The notes under the pieces were generated by a model that saw only the letters and a program-made list of their open reading frames with translations, was not told the origin of the DNA and did no database searches. A stretch of 54,907 nucleotides of DNA from IMG/VR virus record IMGVR_UViG_3300042731_005307, positions 1 to 54,907 of that record. One strand, written 5' to 3'. Positions within the stretch are counted from its first letter, which is position 1, and the number at the start of each line of letters is the position of its first letter. Of this stretch, positions 24,760-33,793 are shown piece after piece. Both the position numbers and the translations under genes were made by a program. This DNA comes from a virus.

Positions 24760-26375
24760 TAGTACCCGGAATTAATTAATATTTTTTGTAACTCTACTGT
24801 AAATACAGATTTAGCAGCCTCTTTCATTACACGTTCGGCCCCGGCCTTACTGCCAATATTTCCCTGGGCATTTACTCCAACATTATTTGTCATATTTACA
24901 TTTGCAACATTTCCGCCCTTCATTCCACCTTTCATATTACTTGCTAAGGATGAAGCTTTCATTTTTAAAGTAGTTGGTTTTAGAGATTTCTTTTTTTCGT
25001 CTTCTTCTTTTTTCTTTTTGTCTTCGTCTTCCCCCATAATCCAATCAACCAAATCTTTTATTCTATCCACGACCCATTTAATACCTTCAACAATTATTTT
25101 AATCGGCCACAAAAGAACTCCCAAAATTTTAGCAACCCAGGATAAAACTTTTCCGAACAAAACAAATAAAGGCATCAACGGTTCAAGAATACTAAATATA
25201 ATGCTTAAAAGATCCGCAAAAATAGCAAATATCGGTGTCAAGATATCTGCAACAATTCCTATAATCCATCCTATCACTTCTATGAGAGGCATAAGAACTT
25301 GTAACATCAAAACAACAATATTAACAACAAAAAATATAATTTGTCCCAGTGCCTGAAATAACGGAACTAAGTGAGTTAAAATCTCTCCGATTATTAAAAA
25401 CACTTCGGAAAATACTTGAAATAACGGGACAACGGCTTGAAGTACCGGTAATAATATACCTGTTAGTATTTCTATAAACGGTTTAATAACTGCATTTAAT
25501 GCCATAAAAACCGGAATTAATGCTTCAAACAACGGGCCTAGCAGCTGTCCAAGCATTTGTAAAACAGGTGTTAAATTATTTACAATTACTGCTATTAATT
25601 CACCAAGCGGACCTTGTACAAGCTTTGTAATAATTTCTACAACTTCTTTCATAACAGGAAGTAACGCTGATCCGACCTCAGCTAATAAGTCTTTAAAATT
25701 ATCCTTCATTGTAGAAACAAGTCCAAGAAATGTTTTTGATTGTTTTTCCATTCCTTGAAAAAACATTCCGCCTTCACTTGTCATCCGTTCAAACGACGCT
25801 TTAACATCTGCGGCAGATATTTGTCCGGCCGATACCATTTTTCTTAATTGTACAACAGTTGTTCCTTTCATTTCAGCTAATTCTGAATAAATTCCAATGC
25901 CCCTTTCCTGAATCATATTTAATGTTTCTCCAGTAGCTTTACCGTCAGCGGTAATTCTGCCGAATGCAGTAGACAAAGTTTTTAAATTTTCAGAATTTCC
26001 CTGGGCAGTATCGCCAAGCATTCGCATAACGCCTAACACATCTTCAGAACTAACTTTATATGATAATAATGTTTGTGTGCCTTTTGCTAAATCTTCTAAC
26101 GCAAACGGAGTTGATGCAGCAAAACTTCTTAATTGCTGCATCATATCATTCGCTGCTTCCGTACTTCCCAACATAACTTCAAATTGTGTTGTTAGCATTT
26201 CCATGTCCGCTGCGGCACTAATTGCAGATTTACCAATCCAAAGCACTCCGGCAACAACGCTACCGATTGCAAGCTTCATTTTAGTAGACATTTTTTTGAC
26301 AGACTTTTCTGCCTTTTTTGCCTGTCCTTGGTCTACTTTAAAACCAATTTTATTTATAAGTTCCCGTACTGTCAT
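24759..26375 (-). CDS. Tape measure protein
   Basis: 538 residues. The N-terminus LINKIGFKVDQGQAKKAEKS and the segment MLTTQFEVMLGSTEAANDMM are typical of tape measure proteins. Long hydrophobic segments (~240-430) and a basic tail follow. Length sets the tail length, suggesting a rather short tail. ATGA overlap with the frameshift extension of the tail chaperone. Confidence 0.9.
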   Translation of the reverse strand: MTVRELINKIGFKVDQGQAKKAEKSVKKMSTKMKLAIGSVVAGVLWIGKSAISAAADMEMLTTQFEVMLGSTEAANDMMQQLRSFAASTPFALEDLAKGTQTLLSYKVSSEDVLGVMRMLGDTAQGNSENLKTLSTAFGRITADGKATGETLNMIQERGIGIYSELAEMKGTTVVQLRKMVSAGQISAADVKASFERMTSEGGMFFQGMEKQSKTFLGLVSTMKDNFKDLLAEVGSALLPVMKEVVEIITKLVQGPLGELIAVIVNNLTPVLQMLGQLLGPLFEALIPVFMALNAVIKPFIEILTGILLPVLQAVVPLFQVFSEVFLIIGEILTHLVPLFQALGQIIFFVVNIVVLMLQVLMPLIEVIGWIIGIVADILTPIFAIFADLLSIIFSILEPLMPLFVLFGKVLSWVAKILGVLLWPIKIIVEGIKWVVDRIKDLVDWIMGEDEDKKKKEEDEKKKSLKPTTLKMKASSLASNMKGGMKGGNVANVNMTNNVGVNAQGNIGSKAGAERVMKEAAKSVFTVELQKILINSGY

Positions 26376-26571
26376 TTTTTCTTTATTCTGTCTTCAAAAA
26401 ATGCATGGGAAGCCGTTTCATAATCGTTTTGCATTTCTAAAAAATCAAGAGCCTTTTGCACATCCTTTAAGGTCCAGTGATTTTTTATTTCAGATAAAGG
26501 AATATTATTTAATAAACATAATTTCCATACCGGCCATTCCCATTCTAACTCCCCGGTTAGATCGCCTATTT
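26372..26571 (-). CDS. Tail assembly chaperone, -1 frameshift extension
   Basis: An open frame with no start codon. It overlaps the end of the chaperone gene in the -1 frame, runs about 64 codons (ELEWEWPVWKLCLLNNIPLS, then HWTLKDVQKALDFLEMQN) and stops exactly at the tape-measure ATGA. This is the G/GT or E/E' layout: a fraction of ribosomes shift and make a fusion of about 220 residues. The exact slip site is unclear; A-AAA directly before the TAG stop allows perfect single-tRNA re-pairing. Confidence 0.75.
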
Positions 26572-27045
26572 TGCCGATCCTTTTCCACTTTGCATTTTCT
26601 GCTGACCTGCCTTTCTTGAGATAATTGTTTGAATCATTCCTGTTCCACCATCCGCCACCACGAAAGGGGAGAAATTGTTAAACTTCATCACCTCCCATAG
26701 CAATTTATAAATTGTTACAATTGATCCTTTAAACACTGTATTTATTTCCGACTCAGATTGAATTTGAGTTGGAGCCTGTCCGGGGACTTCTACAACTATT
26801 GTAGACAACATTTCTTTTACAAAAGAAATAAAATCTTCATCTTTCATATTTGCAAGGCTGGTACTAAACGCCGACATGGCTTTTCCAAGATCTATTTCAG
26901 CGTCTAAATCAAAATCATCCACTCCCGACAAAACCGGTAGTAATAAAGATACTACCTTTTTATCCAGCTTAAGAGCAGTCATTACATTGAGCGGGTACAA
27001 CTGAAACTTAATCCCATCAATGATTAATTCTTTTTGTTCTTCCAT
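26566..27045 (-). CDS. Tail assembly chaperone (unshifted product)
   Basis: 159 residues between tube and tape measure genes, the invariant place of the tail chaperone. A tail-chaperone-like composition (acidic, hydrophobic helices) and a basic end MQSGKGSAK just before the frameshift window. It coats the tape measure before tube assembly. GGAACC ribosome site upstream. Confidence 0.75.
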   Translation of the reverse strand: MEEQKELIIDGIKFQLYPLNVMTALKLDKKVVSLLLPVLSGVDDFDLDAEIDLGKAMSAFSTSLANMKDEDFISFVKEMLSTIVVEVPGQAPTQIQSESEINTVFKGSIVTIYKLLWEVMKFNNFSPFVVADGGTGMIQTIISRKAGQQKMQSGKGSAK

Positions 27046-27068
27046 TTGGTTCCTCCACTTTTTTTAAA

Positions 27069-27506
27069 TTACGCAATATTTCCACCGGTGAATTTTTCTG
27101 CCGGACCTGTGTCGAATCTCCATTCCCTGCCTACTAAAGAATCAGAATGTTCATCATCCGGATCTTTTCCTATCCACGCTTGACTGGCAAAAAATAAAGT
27201 TGTGCCGCCCACGTCTGCAACAGTTAGCGGGTAAATACTTGTATTGCTTTCTATGTCAATTTTCATTGCTGCCGACAATAAATCATTTGTAATAGATGTT
27301 TGTTTTAACGTTACGGTAACCGCAAAATCGACCGCGTTTTTGTTAATACGGTCAATTGTTCCGTCACTGCCCTTATCCTTTTCAAATATATCTCCACTAC
27401 GTGCAATTGTAATAAATGTGCCGGACATATATCCTGTAAAAATTATTGTGCCCCAAGTAATTACAACTTTTTTGGGATCGTATGTTCTAACTTGTGGATC
27501 TCTCAT
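27069..27506 (-). CDS. Tail tube protein, DUF3277-like
   Basis: 145 residues. YDPKKVVITWGTIIFTGYMS with DGTIDRINKNAVDFAVTVTL is the DUF3277 tail-tube pattern. It polymerises inside the sheath. Placed between sheath and chaperone genes; GGAGG ribosome site. Confidence 0.82.
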   Translation of the reverse strand: MRDPQVRTYDPKKVVITWGTIIFTGYMSGTFITIARSGDIFEKDKGSDGTIDRINKNAVDFAVTVTLKQTSITNDLLSAAMKIDIESNTSIYPLTVADVGGTTLFFASQAWIGKDPDDEHSDSLVGREWRFDTGPAEKFTGGNIA

Positions 27507-27520
27507 TTTTCTTCCTCCAT

Positions 27521-28873
27521 TTATATTGTCACAATTCCTTCAATTTCTACTTTGTGAATTGCTCCCTGCAAAGTAGCTGAAAAATTTATGTCCGGTAATG
27601 TTCGTGCTGTTCTACTTGCTGTTGGAATATCCGCAACGGCCGGAGCAGATATTTCAATGCTTTCTAAAACTAAAAGTCCGGCCCGTGCTGCCTCTTCTAA
27701 TACTCCCCGAATAGTTCCGGTAACCATTGTAACGCCTTCGTCAGTGTATGGGATTTTCCGTTCACTTGCAAGATCGGACCAAACAGCCTCTTGTAATCTA
27801 GCTTCAAGCCAATCCAGTCCCCGCATAACATCTATAAATTCACCGCTTGCAACTTTTCCTTGTTCGGTATTATTTATACCGCCGGTTGTTGTATAGATAT
27901 TACAATTTTTTGCAAGTATAGCAGTTCTTTCAGAAGACTTCAAACTATACGGGGACAATCCGGTAATAGTTTTGTAGCACCATGTTTGTGAACCAGGATC
28001 ATACGGAAGAGTTTCACCAATCCATCCTGTTTCAAAAAATGCCGGATCTGCATCTCCTTGCGCATCGGTATGGTAACAACTTATTGTCCGTTCATACCCG
28101 AGATTTTTTACAAAGTAGGCAATATCACTGGTACTACTCGGATTTTTTATAGCCGAAGAGCTTGAACAATAAATAAATAATTTTTTTTGTGTCTCTGCCC
28201 AAGCTGCCGCTTCTTTATAATCATCTTCATTTATATAAGTGATCGCCGCGGCCGGTTGTGATACTCCACCGGTAACTGCAACAGAAACGCTATCAACTCC
28301 ACTTTGTCCAAACACCTCAATTATTAAAGTCCGATTATCCGGGTCACTGGAATCTATTGTCACGGATGATCCGGTTACATCGCTTTCGATTTGTGCTTTA
28401 ATAGCGGACATTGTGGTTGCCTGATCTGTAGTAAAATTAACAGTAGTAACTACTGTATCATTAATTGTAAAATCAATCGCATTAGAAGCGACAAAGTCAG
28501 CATCAAAAACAACTGTTCCTGCATGACTTGCGATAATACAAAAAACATACCAGTCGTTAGACGATAAACTTATTGTTGTTAATGCTTCGTCCCAGTCAGC
28601 ATCACCGGAATCTTTGCGACCAACCATTACTTTATCTACTTTTGGATTTTGGCTGAAAATTAAACTAGCCGCCTGATAAACTTCATCGTCTGTGCCCCAT
28701 CCATCTTCTGACATTTCTGTCAGTGAAGCATATTCCCGATATCTATCAAATTCAACTGTTGTTTTTGTAGTAGAAAATTCAGCTATTATTCCCGGAGTCC
28801 CGAACGCTGCCTGAGTGACTGATTGTGTTTCTCTACTAATAGAAACACTTACGACATTATTTAAACTACTCAT
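27521..28873 (-). CDS. Tail sheath protein, DUF3383-like
   Basis: 450 residues from ATG 28873, which has GGAGG; the longer in-frame start has no ribosome site. VVSVSISRETQSVTQAAFGT is the DUF3383 N-terminus. An inserted beta-domain at ~100-190 (DADFVASNAIDFTIN through SQPAAAITY) closely resembles a segment of the decoration protein at 34755-35504. It contracts to drive the tube through the envelope. Confidence 0.87.
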   Translation of the reverse strand: MSSLNNVVSVSISRETQSVTQAAFGTPGIIAEFSTTKTTVEFDRYREYASLTEMSEDGWGTDDEVYQAASLIFSQNPKVDKVMVGRKDSGDADWDEALTTISLSSNDWYVFCIIASHAGTVVFDADFVASNAIDFTINDTVVTTVNFTTDQATTMSAIKAQIESDVTGSSVTIDSSDPDNRTLIIEVFGQSGVDSVSVAVTGGVSQPAAAITYINEDDYKEAAAWAETQKKLFIYCSSSSAIKNPSSTSDIAYFVKNLGYERTISCYHTDAQGDADPAFFETGWIGETLPYDPGSQTWCYKTITGLSPYSLKSSERTAILAKNCNIYTTTGGINNTEQGKVASGEFIDVMRGLDWLEARLQEAVWSDLASERKIPYTDEGVTMVTGTIRGVLEEAARAGLLVLESIEISAPAVADIPTASRTARTLPDINFSATLQGAIHKVEIEGIVTI

Positions 28874-29684
28874 TTTGTAAACCTCCAATAGTTGCAGTGT
28901 AGTTAATTTCATCTATCCAACCTTCACCCATATCTTTAAGATATGTCGGAAGACCTATTTCAATTTCAACAACTGCTTGTTTTTTCCAAAACGTATCATC
29001 AAGTCGCGGGACATTTTGAATATCCCCTGACCGTAAAAAAGAAACTTTATTTTCAAAAAATAATTGCTGTGTATCGTGCGTTTCAATACTATCAACAATA
29101 TATTTTAAATAATCTCCACATCCATTTTCTTCACGTAACTCTACTACGTAAGAATAGTCTTCAATTATATAGACCAGTCCCTCTTCCATGTCTCCGGGAT
29201 TTTCCGGGGCCGGGGCCGGATCTGTTTTTGTTGCTCTACCTGTTTTTGTTCTACGTGGACTATAGTCTATAACAATATGTTGCGCTTTTAATGCCGGAGC
29301 ATTTTGATGTGATTTAATAATTTGTACAGACAATCCCCGGTCTTCATTTAGTATTTTATTTATCCACGTTCTTAAAAATTTAAAAAATTCCTGACAAGTT
29401 TCTATTTTTGGCAAATCGTCGGACAAAAAACTTGCTGCTGCGGTACTTTCGCTTAATCCGAATCCAAATAAATTTCCTATTGCAAAAATAGAAGACAGGC
29501 TATCAGAAACACTTGTTTCATTTCCATTCAAACTACCTGTTCCGGTTAATGTACTTTCTTCGTTGCTTTCACTTAATCCAAATCCAGATAAGTTTGTACT
29601 TTCTACAACATATAGCAAAAGAGCAAGACCATTAATATATGCCCTGTTATCATAAATAAATAAAGATAATCCGTTCACATACAT
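28866..29684 (-). CDS. Neck/tail terminator protein with repeat extension
   Basis: 272 residues. The C-terminal ~170 residues (QEFFKFLRTWINKILNEDRG onward) fit the LIC_12616-type phage neck terminator family, which caps the tail below the head. The N-terminal ~90 are low complexity with GFGLSES repeated, an unusual extension. Placed directly upstream of the sheath gene. Confidence 0.6.
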   Translation of the reverse strand: MYVNGLSLFIYDNRAYINGLALLLYVVESTNLSGFGLSESNEESTLTGTGSLNGNETSVSDSLSSIFAIGNLFGFGLSESTAAASFLSDDLPKIETCQEFFKFLRTWINKILNEDRGLSVQIIKSHQNAPALKAQHIVIDYSPRRTKTGRATKTDPAPAPENPGDMEEGLVYIIEDYSYVVELREENGCGDYLKYIVDSIETHDTQQLFFENKVSFLRSGDIQNVPRLDDTFWKKQAVVEIEIGLPTYLKDMGEGWIDEINYTATIGGLQNE

Positions 29685-31129
29685 TAGCTTACTCCATAGT
29701 CTGTAGAATCATCAGCAAGATAAACAGTTCCGGCCGTTCCTCTTGCGCGCAGCCTTAATTCCACATGTCCGTCTTTGTCTATATCTATAGCATTAGCAAC
29801 AATTGTATATTGTGCAAAATCTGTTGTTAATGTCTTTTCTGTCCAATCGGTTATTTTAATTCCTTCAAACCAGACACTTGCTTCAAAATTTCCGTTAAAA
29901 CTCACGTCATTTTTTGCATAAAAAGACAATGTAGCAGAAACACCGGAATTAACCGGAAAATATTTACAACATTCTATTATGTATTCCGTTGCAGAGGTAG
30001 CCTCAAATTTTCTGCTGTTTGTTGTCCTAACCTCAGTAGTCTCTGCAATAATAGTTCCGTTTTTAAAATAGCTTCTATTATCACCGGCAACAAGATTAAA
30101 ATTTTGTATCGCTAAGCCAGGACGCTCCGAACTAACATCATAACTACCACCAAAAGTTATATTATTAGTATTTCCATCAAATTCAACATTTATTAACGTA
30201 TGATCACCGGAATTAAATATATCAATTCCATGCGTATTATTTTTTAGATGTACGTTTGTTGCAAAAAAATCATTTTCATTACACCATATTCCATAAGTAT
30301 TATAGTAACAATAAACGCTGCAAAAATAAGGTCGGTTCCCGCTAAACAAAATTCCATCATCGTTTGCGTGGCAATGCACATTAAAAAATTCTGTATCTTT
30401 AATTCCATACCCCATATATATTCCCTGGTCGTCACTTCCACAAGACCAGATATTTTCAAAATAAGATTTTATTGTTGTTTGTATATACATACTTTCGTCG
30501 GCAGCACTAAGAGCATAAAAATTTATAATAGTAATTATATATATTCCATATACTTCTAAATTTCTGTCATATCTAAATGCGCCAGCCCGATACAAAGACA
30601 CACCATTTGCAGCAATATCAATTCCAGTGCCAGTTTTAGTTCCGGTTTTTCTTAAAAATGTCCAGCCTGTTGCCTCTGTAGTATCTGTGCTTTTCCATCC
30701 ACAACTAACCGGAATAGATGCAACATTTAAGGACCAGTTTAAATCGTCGAACGTAGAAATTTTTATATTTCCACTTATTGTTTCCGTTGCGCCCACATAC
30801 ACTTTTGTGAGTGTTATGACTGAACTAGTAATAGACGCAATTTCATGCGGAGTTTCATTGTCGTCTGTATCAAAATCCGACTTAGCGATAAAATCACCAG
30901 CGGTCAAACTTCCGGTAAGATCTTCACTGGTGTTTATTGTTATACTTCCCTCTACCCATGCAAGTGTGCCAGGCAAAACGGCACCGTCTCCACTATCAGC
31001 TACACGAATGCCATCAGTTGTATTTAAATTTCCGTCTATAAGAGCGTCAGCCATGTAGACCCAACCTGTCGCCCTTGTTATTCCGTCCTCTGTTCCTACA
31101 TTAGCAGGATTACACCAAACAACTGCCAT
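29684..31129 (-). CDS. Beta-helix virion protein, unknown function
   Basis: 481 residues. Residues ~170-340 contain short repeated turns rich in Asn, Gly and aromatics (HANDDGILFSGN, YYNTYGIWCNEND, LKNNTHGIDIFN), typical of a right-handed parallel beta-helix. The C-terminal ~130 resemble a beta-sandwich carbohydrate-binding domain. Located among neck genes, so it may decorate the neck or be a whisker-like fibre. No family assigned. Confidence 0.55.
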   Translation of the reverse strand: MAVVWCNPANVGTEDGITRATGWVYMADALIDGNLNTTDGIRVADSGDGAVLPGTLAWVEGSITINTSEDLTGSLTAGDFIAKSDFDTDDNETPHEIASITSSVITLTKVYVGATETISGNIKISTFDDLNWSLNVASIPVSCGWKSTDTTEATGWTFLRKTGTKTGTGIDIAANGVSLYRAGAFRYDRNLEVYGIYIITIINFYALSAADESMYIQTTIKSYFENIWSCGSDDQGIYMGYGIKDTEFFNVHCHANDDGILFSGNRPYFCSVYCYYNTYGIWCNENDFFATNVHLKNNTHGIDIFNSGDHTLINVEFDGNTNNITFGGSYDVSSERPGLAIQNFNLVAGDNRSYFKNGTIIAETTEVRTTNSRKFEATSATEYIIECCKYFPVNSGVSATLSFYAKNDVSFNGNFEASVWFEGIKITDWTEKTLTTDFAQYTIVANAIDIDKDGHVELRLRARGTAGTVYLADDSTDYGVS

Positions 31130-31139
31130 TATATTATCC

Positions 31140-31529
31140 TTAATCCAGCCTTAATTCCAAATCTTCATCCCCGATAATCGGAGTAATGCCGTTACTAACT
31201 TCTAAACTACTTGTAAACGAACCAACAAATTGTACTGTCCCACCTGAAAGAGCATTTACAATTGCCCAGCCGACTATTGTATTAGATCCTGCAGTGCATT
31301 GAGGAAAATTAATTTGTTCGTTATTTGATTTAACTGACGGATCGGCAAGGGTTGCGCTATTCCAATTCGTTATTTGCTGTCTTGCATATCCGGTATAATC
31401 CGCTTCCGTTCCGCCTGTTCCATCCTCTCCGGGAACAACAGTATATAATGCCAAATAACAATTAGTACTTAAATCAGAAATAAAAGCATTTAGCGTAGCC
31501 GCTGCAACTGCATTTGTAAATCCTGCCAT
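31140..31529 (-). CDS. Small virion decoration/fibre-like protein
   Basis: 129 residues. YLALYTVVPGEDGTGGTEAD with YARQQITNW and a Gly/Ser-rich beta half resembles small phage fibre/decoration proteins that begin with an ALYTxxPGEDG segment. Precise role unknown. Lies between neck genes. Confidence 0.5.
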   Translation of the reverse strand: MAGFTNAVAAATLNAFISDLSTNCYLALYTVVPGEDGTGGTEADYTGYARQQITNWNSATLADPSVKSNNEQINFPQCTAGSNTIVGWAIVNALSGGTVQFVGSFTSSLEVSNGITPIIGDEDLELRLD

Positions 31530-31530
31530 T

Positions 31531-31785
31531 TTAATTCTCCTTTATTGCATATTGCTTTAGTTCGTCACACAATTGTTGTGCGAATCCGTCTTCAAATCGC
31601 TGTAACCAGTCTTTATTAAGTTGTCCCCGGCCATTTTTATTTCCAAATATTCCCTTGATCGCCTCTGAGGAACATTCAGCAACGATTGCCCCCATTTTTT
31701 CAGGCGCCAGCCATAACTCATTAATAAGAAAAACAAGTGATGTTTCCAAGTAGGCCGTATATTTTTGTAATTTAGTTTCATGCAT
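31531..31785 (-). CDS. Hypothetical small protein
   Basis: 84 residues, helical (LVFLINELWLAPEKMGAIVA). No recognised family. ATG at 31785 with GGAG. Its position between head-closure and fibre-like genes suggests a structural or assembly role. Confidence 0.55.
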   Translation of the reverse strand: MHETKLQKYTAYLETSLVFLINELWLAPEKMGAIVAECSSEAIKGIFGNKNGRGQLNKDWLQRFEDGFAQQLCDELKQYAIKEN

Positions 31786-31794
31786 TCTATCTCC

Positions 31795-32160
31795 TTATGT
31801 TTCCACTGGTCCGCGATATTCTGCTATAAATTTATAGTGAGAAATAATCCCCATTTGATATGAAACCTGTTTTATTACTTCCCATAATTTTCCTTGCCAG
31901 GTAATTATTGCTCCACTTGTTTTTTCCATTTCTTCTTGTCCAACTTCTATTTCACTTCCTATCGGCAATTCAATATCAGAATATATTTTTATTTTTCCCT
32001 TATCTTCCCGGCCTATTTGTAATGCATTGAGTTCTTTATAATTTAATGGTTGAATACTTCCATTAAATGTTCCAGGCTCTGCCGGACTTTCCGTCCATTC
32101 TCCCTCAACATATTTTCCAACAGAATAATTATACATTTGTGTGCCGGAAATCAATGTCAT
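31795..32160 (-). CDS. Head-closure-like neck protein
   Basis: 121 residues. The beta-rich sequence (GSIQPLNYKELNALQIGRED, IGSEIEVGQEEMEKTSGAII, WQGKLWEVI) fits phage head-closure proteins, and the position after DUF4054 and the gp10-like gene supports this. Assignment is by context and general pattern. Confidence 0.55.
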   Translation of the reverse strand: MTLISGTQMYNYSVGKYVEGEWTESPAEPGTFNGSIQPLNYKELNALQIGREDKGKIKIYSDIELPIGSEIEVGQEEMEKTSGAIITWQGKLWEVIKQVSYQMGIISHYKFIAEYRGPVET

Positions 32161-32678
32161 TTCATAAACTCCTTATGCTGAACAGCATTAAACATTTCGC
32201 CATCTTTAATTAAAGGCCGGGAACTTCCTTTTTGTTTTATTGTGAAAGATGAATTTTTTTTCCAGTTCCCTGTTCGTATAGATAGTTTGATAAATCCAAC
32301 CCATGCTTCTCCAATCCTACTCAATGCTTGTTTAGCTTTATGTCTTCCATATAACACATTGTCATACGCCCGATCTAATTGTTTATTAATTTTATTTTTA
32401 TGATCATCATATGCTTCAGACATAAAAGGCCGTTTTGGTATTCGTAATATACTTTTTTTTAGCATAAATCCAAACTTATAAAGAAAATAAAAACGCATTT
32501 TAGTTGTTACTTTTATTGTTGCACCAAGTTCTTGCACAGCGGCACGGGCTGCAATATCGTCACCGGGAGTTCCGCCATGTCCAAAAAAACCAACAGCCGT
32601 ATAACTGTTGTTTAATTTTCGTAGCTCTCTTAAAATTCTTATCCAGCCCCGGTCTATTTCTTCAACTTTAACAGACAT
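32157..32678 (-). CDS. HK97 gp10-like neck protein
   Basis: 173 residues. AVGFFGHGGTPGDDIAARAA followed by VQELGAT, IPKRPFMSEAYD and later GEMFNAV matches the neck/minor tail protein family (HK97 gp10-like). Probably a neck component. Overlaps both neighbours. Confidence 0.7.
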   Translation of the reverse strand: MSVKVEEIDRGWIRILRELRKLNNSYTAVGFFGHGGTPGDDIAARAAVQELGATIKVTTKMRFYFLYKFGFMLKKSILRIPKRPFMSEAYDDHKNKINKQLDRAYDNVLYGRHKAKQALSRIGEAWVGFIKLSIRTGNWKKNSSFTIKQKGSSRPLIKDGEMFNAVQHKEFMK

Positions 32679-33036
32679 TATTTAAAATACCTCCACCGGT
32701 ACATCCTATAAAAAACCCTCCGCTTTTCATTAAAGACTGAAATTGTTTTCCATAAGATGTTTGATTTAGATCGGAATTTCCATTTACCGATTGTGCAAAA
32801 GAAAGCGCCAAATCCCCCTCCCGTTTGCTCGTAACTGATCCACCTGTTCCATCCTGTCTATAAGAAGACGTGAAAACAGAAATCATGTGAGCTGTCATTA
32901 ACGCAACTGCCAAATCTGCCTTGTTTCGGAACCAGCAACGGTTCACTTGTGTTTCAGCTAAAGAAATAAATTCACTTCTGGAAACAAGTGAATCATATTG
33001 CGGGGCTATAGTTGATAGTATTGTACTAACACTCAT
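32668..33036 (-). CDS. Head-tail adaptor, DUF4054
   Basis: 122 residues. The helical start (FISLAETQVNRCWFRNKADL), LMTAHMISV and the C-terminal GGILN are the DUF4054 pattern, an adaptor below the portal. Placed first among neck genes. Confidence 0.8.
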   Translation of the reverse strand: MSVSTILSTIAPQYDSLVSRSEFISLAETQVNRCWFRNKADLAVALMTAHMISVFTSSYRQDGTGGSVTSKREGDLALSFAQSVNGNSDLNQTSYGKQFQSLMKSGGFFIGCTGGGILNNVC

Positions 33037-33339
33037 TTATAATTCCTTGATGTTAATTTCTTCATCGTCTTCTTTTACTTTTTTAGTAGTTTTCTTTTTG
33101 CTTTCTGTTTTGTTTTCTTCAACATCTGTTTTGTTTTCTTCAACATCTATTTTGTTTTCTTCAACAATAATATTTCCATTAGAAATGTCATCAGACAATT
33201 TCTTTTTTACTTCTTCGCCGATAGAATCCGGCACGTGTACAATTTGATCTTTATGCATAAAGCAAAGGGTAGCAGTACCGCCCTTTGCTTTAATTTCAAC
33301 CGGCTTTCTTATTCTGTCTACTGTCCATTTTAAAATCAT
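33037..33339 (-). CDS. Hypothetical protein with heptad repeats
   Basis: 100 residues. The N-terminal ~50 form a compact part (MILKWTVDRIRKPVEIKAKG). An acidic tail with three 7-residue repeats (VEENKTD type) and a Lys-rich stretch follows. It resembles structural-operon companion proteins, but no family is recognised. Confidence 0.6.
   Translation of the reverse strand: MILKWTVDRIRKPVEIKAKGGTATLCFMHKDQIVHVPDSIGEEVKKKLSDDISNGNIIVEENKIDVEENKTDVEENKTESKKKTTKKVKEDDEEINIKEL
33104..33166. repeat. Three tandem 21-bp coding repeats
   Basis: TCTGTTTTGTTTTCTTCAACA twice, then the same with one change (TCTATTTTG). 21 bp codes seven residues, so the repeat is in frame and explains the VEENKTD tail. 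Confidence 0.85.
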
Positions 33340-33364
33340 TTCAAAACTCCTTTGAAATTAATTT

Positions 33365-33769
33365 TTATTTTTTTTTCGGGTTGTTAATTTGTTCCAATTG
33401 TTCCGCGATTGCTGCCCGGATTTCGTCCCTGTTTTCTTTTACTTTCCATTTCATTAAAGTTTTTCTATCCCACGTGTCCTTAACAATTTCAAGTGCCTTT
33501 TCTGCCGGTAAATCTTTAAACTCTGTTACTGAATTTCTACGTGTACGGACTTTTCCATTTACCTCGATTTCCTGTTTTACTTCTTCATTAATAATTTCGA
33601 TTGTTCCATTATCAATTTTACTTTGTAGTTGGGGTTTAATGCTTTCCCAGTCGTCGTCCGGTATCTCATTAAAACCGGGCAATAGTTGTTTTGTCTTAAC
33701 AATTTTACCCGATTTTAATCTGGATATAATTAATAAACCGGCTCCCTTTTTATTCCAATTAACAATCAT
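33365..33769 (-). CDS. Hypothetical protein in capsid operon
   Basis: 134 residues. The N-terminal 45 residues resemble a small beta-domain (GAGLLIISRLKSGKIVKTKQ, then GFNEIPDDDWESIK), and a helical part with WDRKTLMKWKVKENRDEIRA follows. Similar two-part proteins sit next to capsid genes in other phages. The function is unknown. GGAGG ribosome site. Confidence 0.6.
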   Translation of the reverse strand: MIVNWNKKGAGLLIISRLKSGKIVKTKQLLPGFNEIPDDDWESIKPQLQSKIDNGTIEIINEEVKQEIEVNGKVRTRRNSVTEFKDLPAEKALEIVKDTWDRKTLMKWKVKENRDEIRAAIAEQLEQINNPKKK

Positions 33770-33793
33770 TTGGTTCCTCCACCTTTTTAATTT

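Noticed and set aside
24759-26375. Hydrophobic stretches in the tape measure taken as a membrane transporter
   Set aside because: Position after the tail chaperone and the N-terminal pattern identify the tape measure protein, which normally has such segments.
33104-33166. Tandem 21-bp repeats as a possible CRISPR array for the type IV system
   Set aside because: Units are contiguous, have no spacers and are in frame within a coding gene, giving a heptapeptide repeat.
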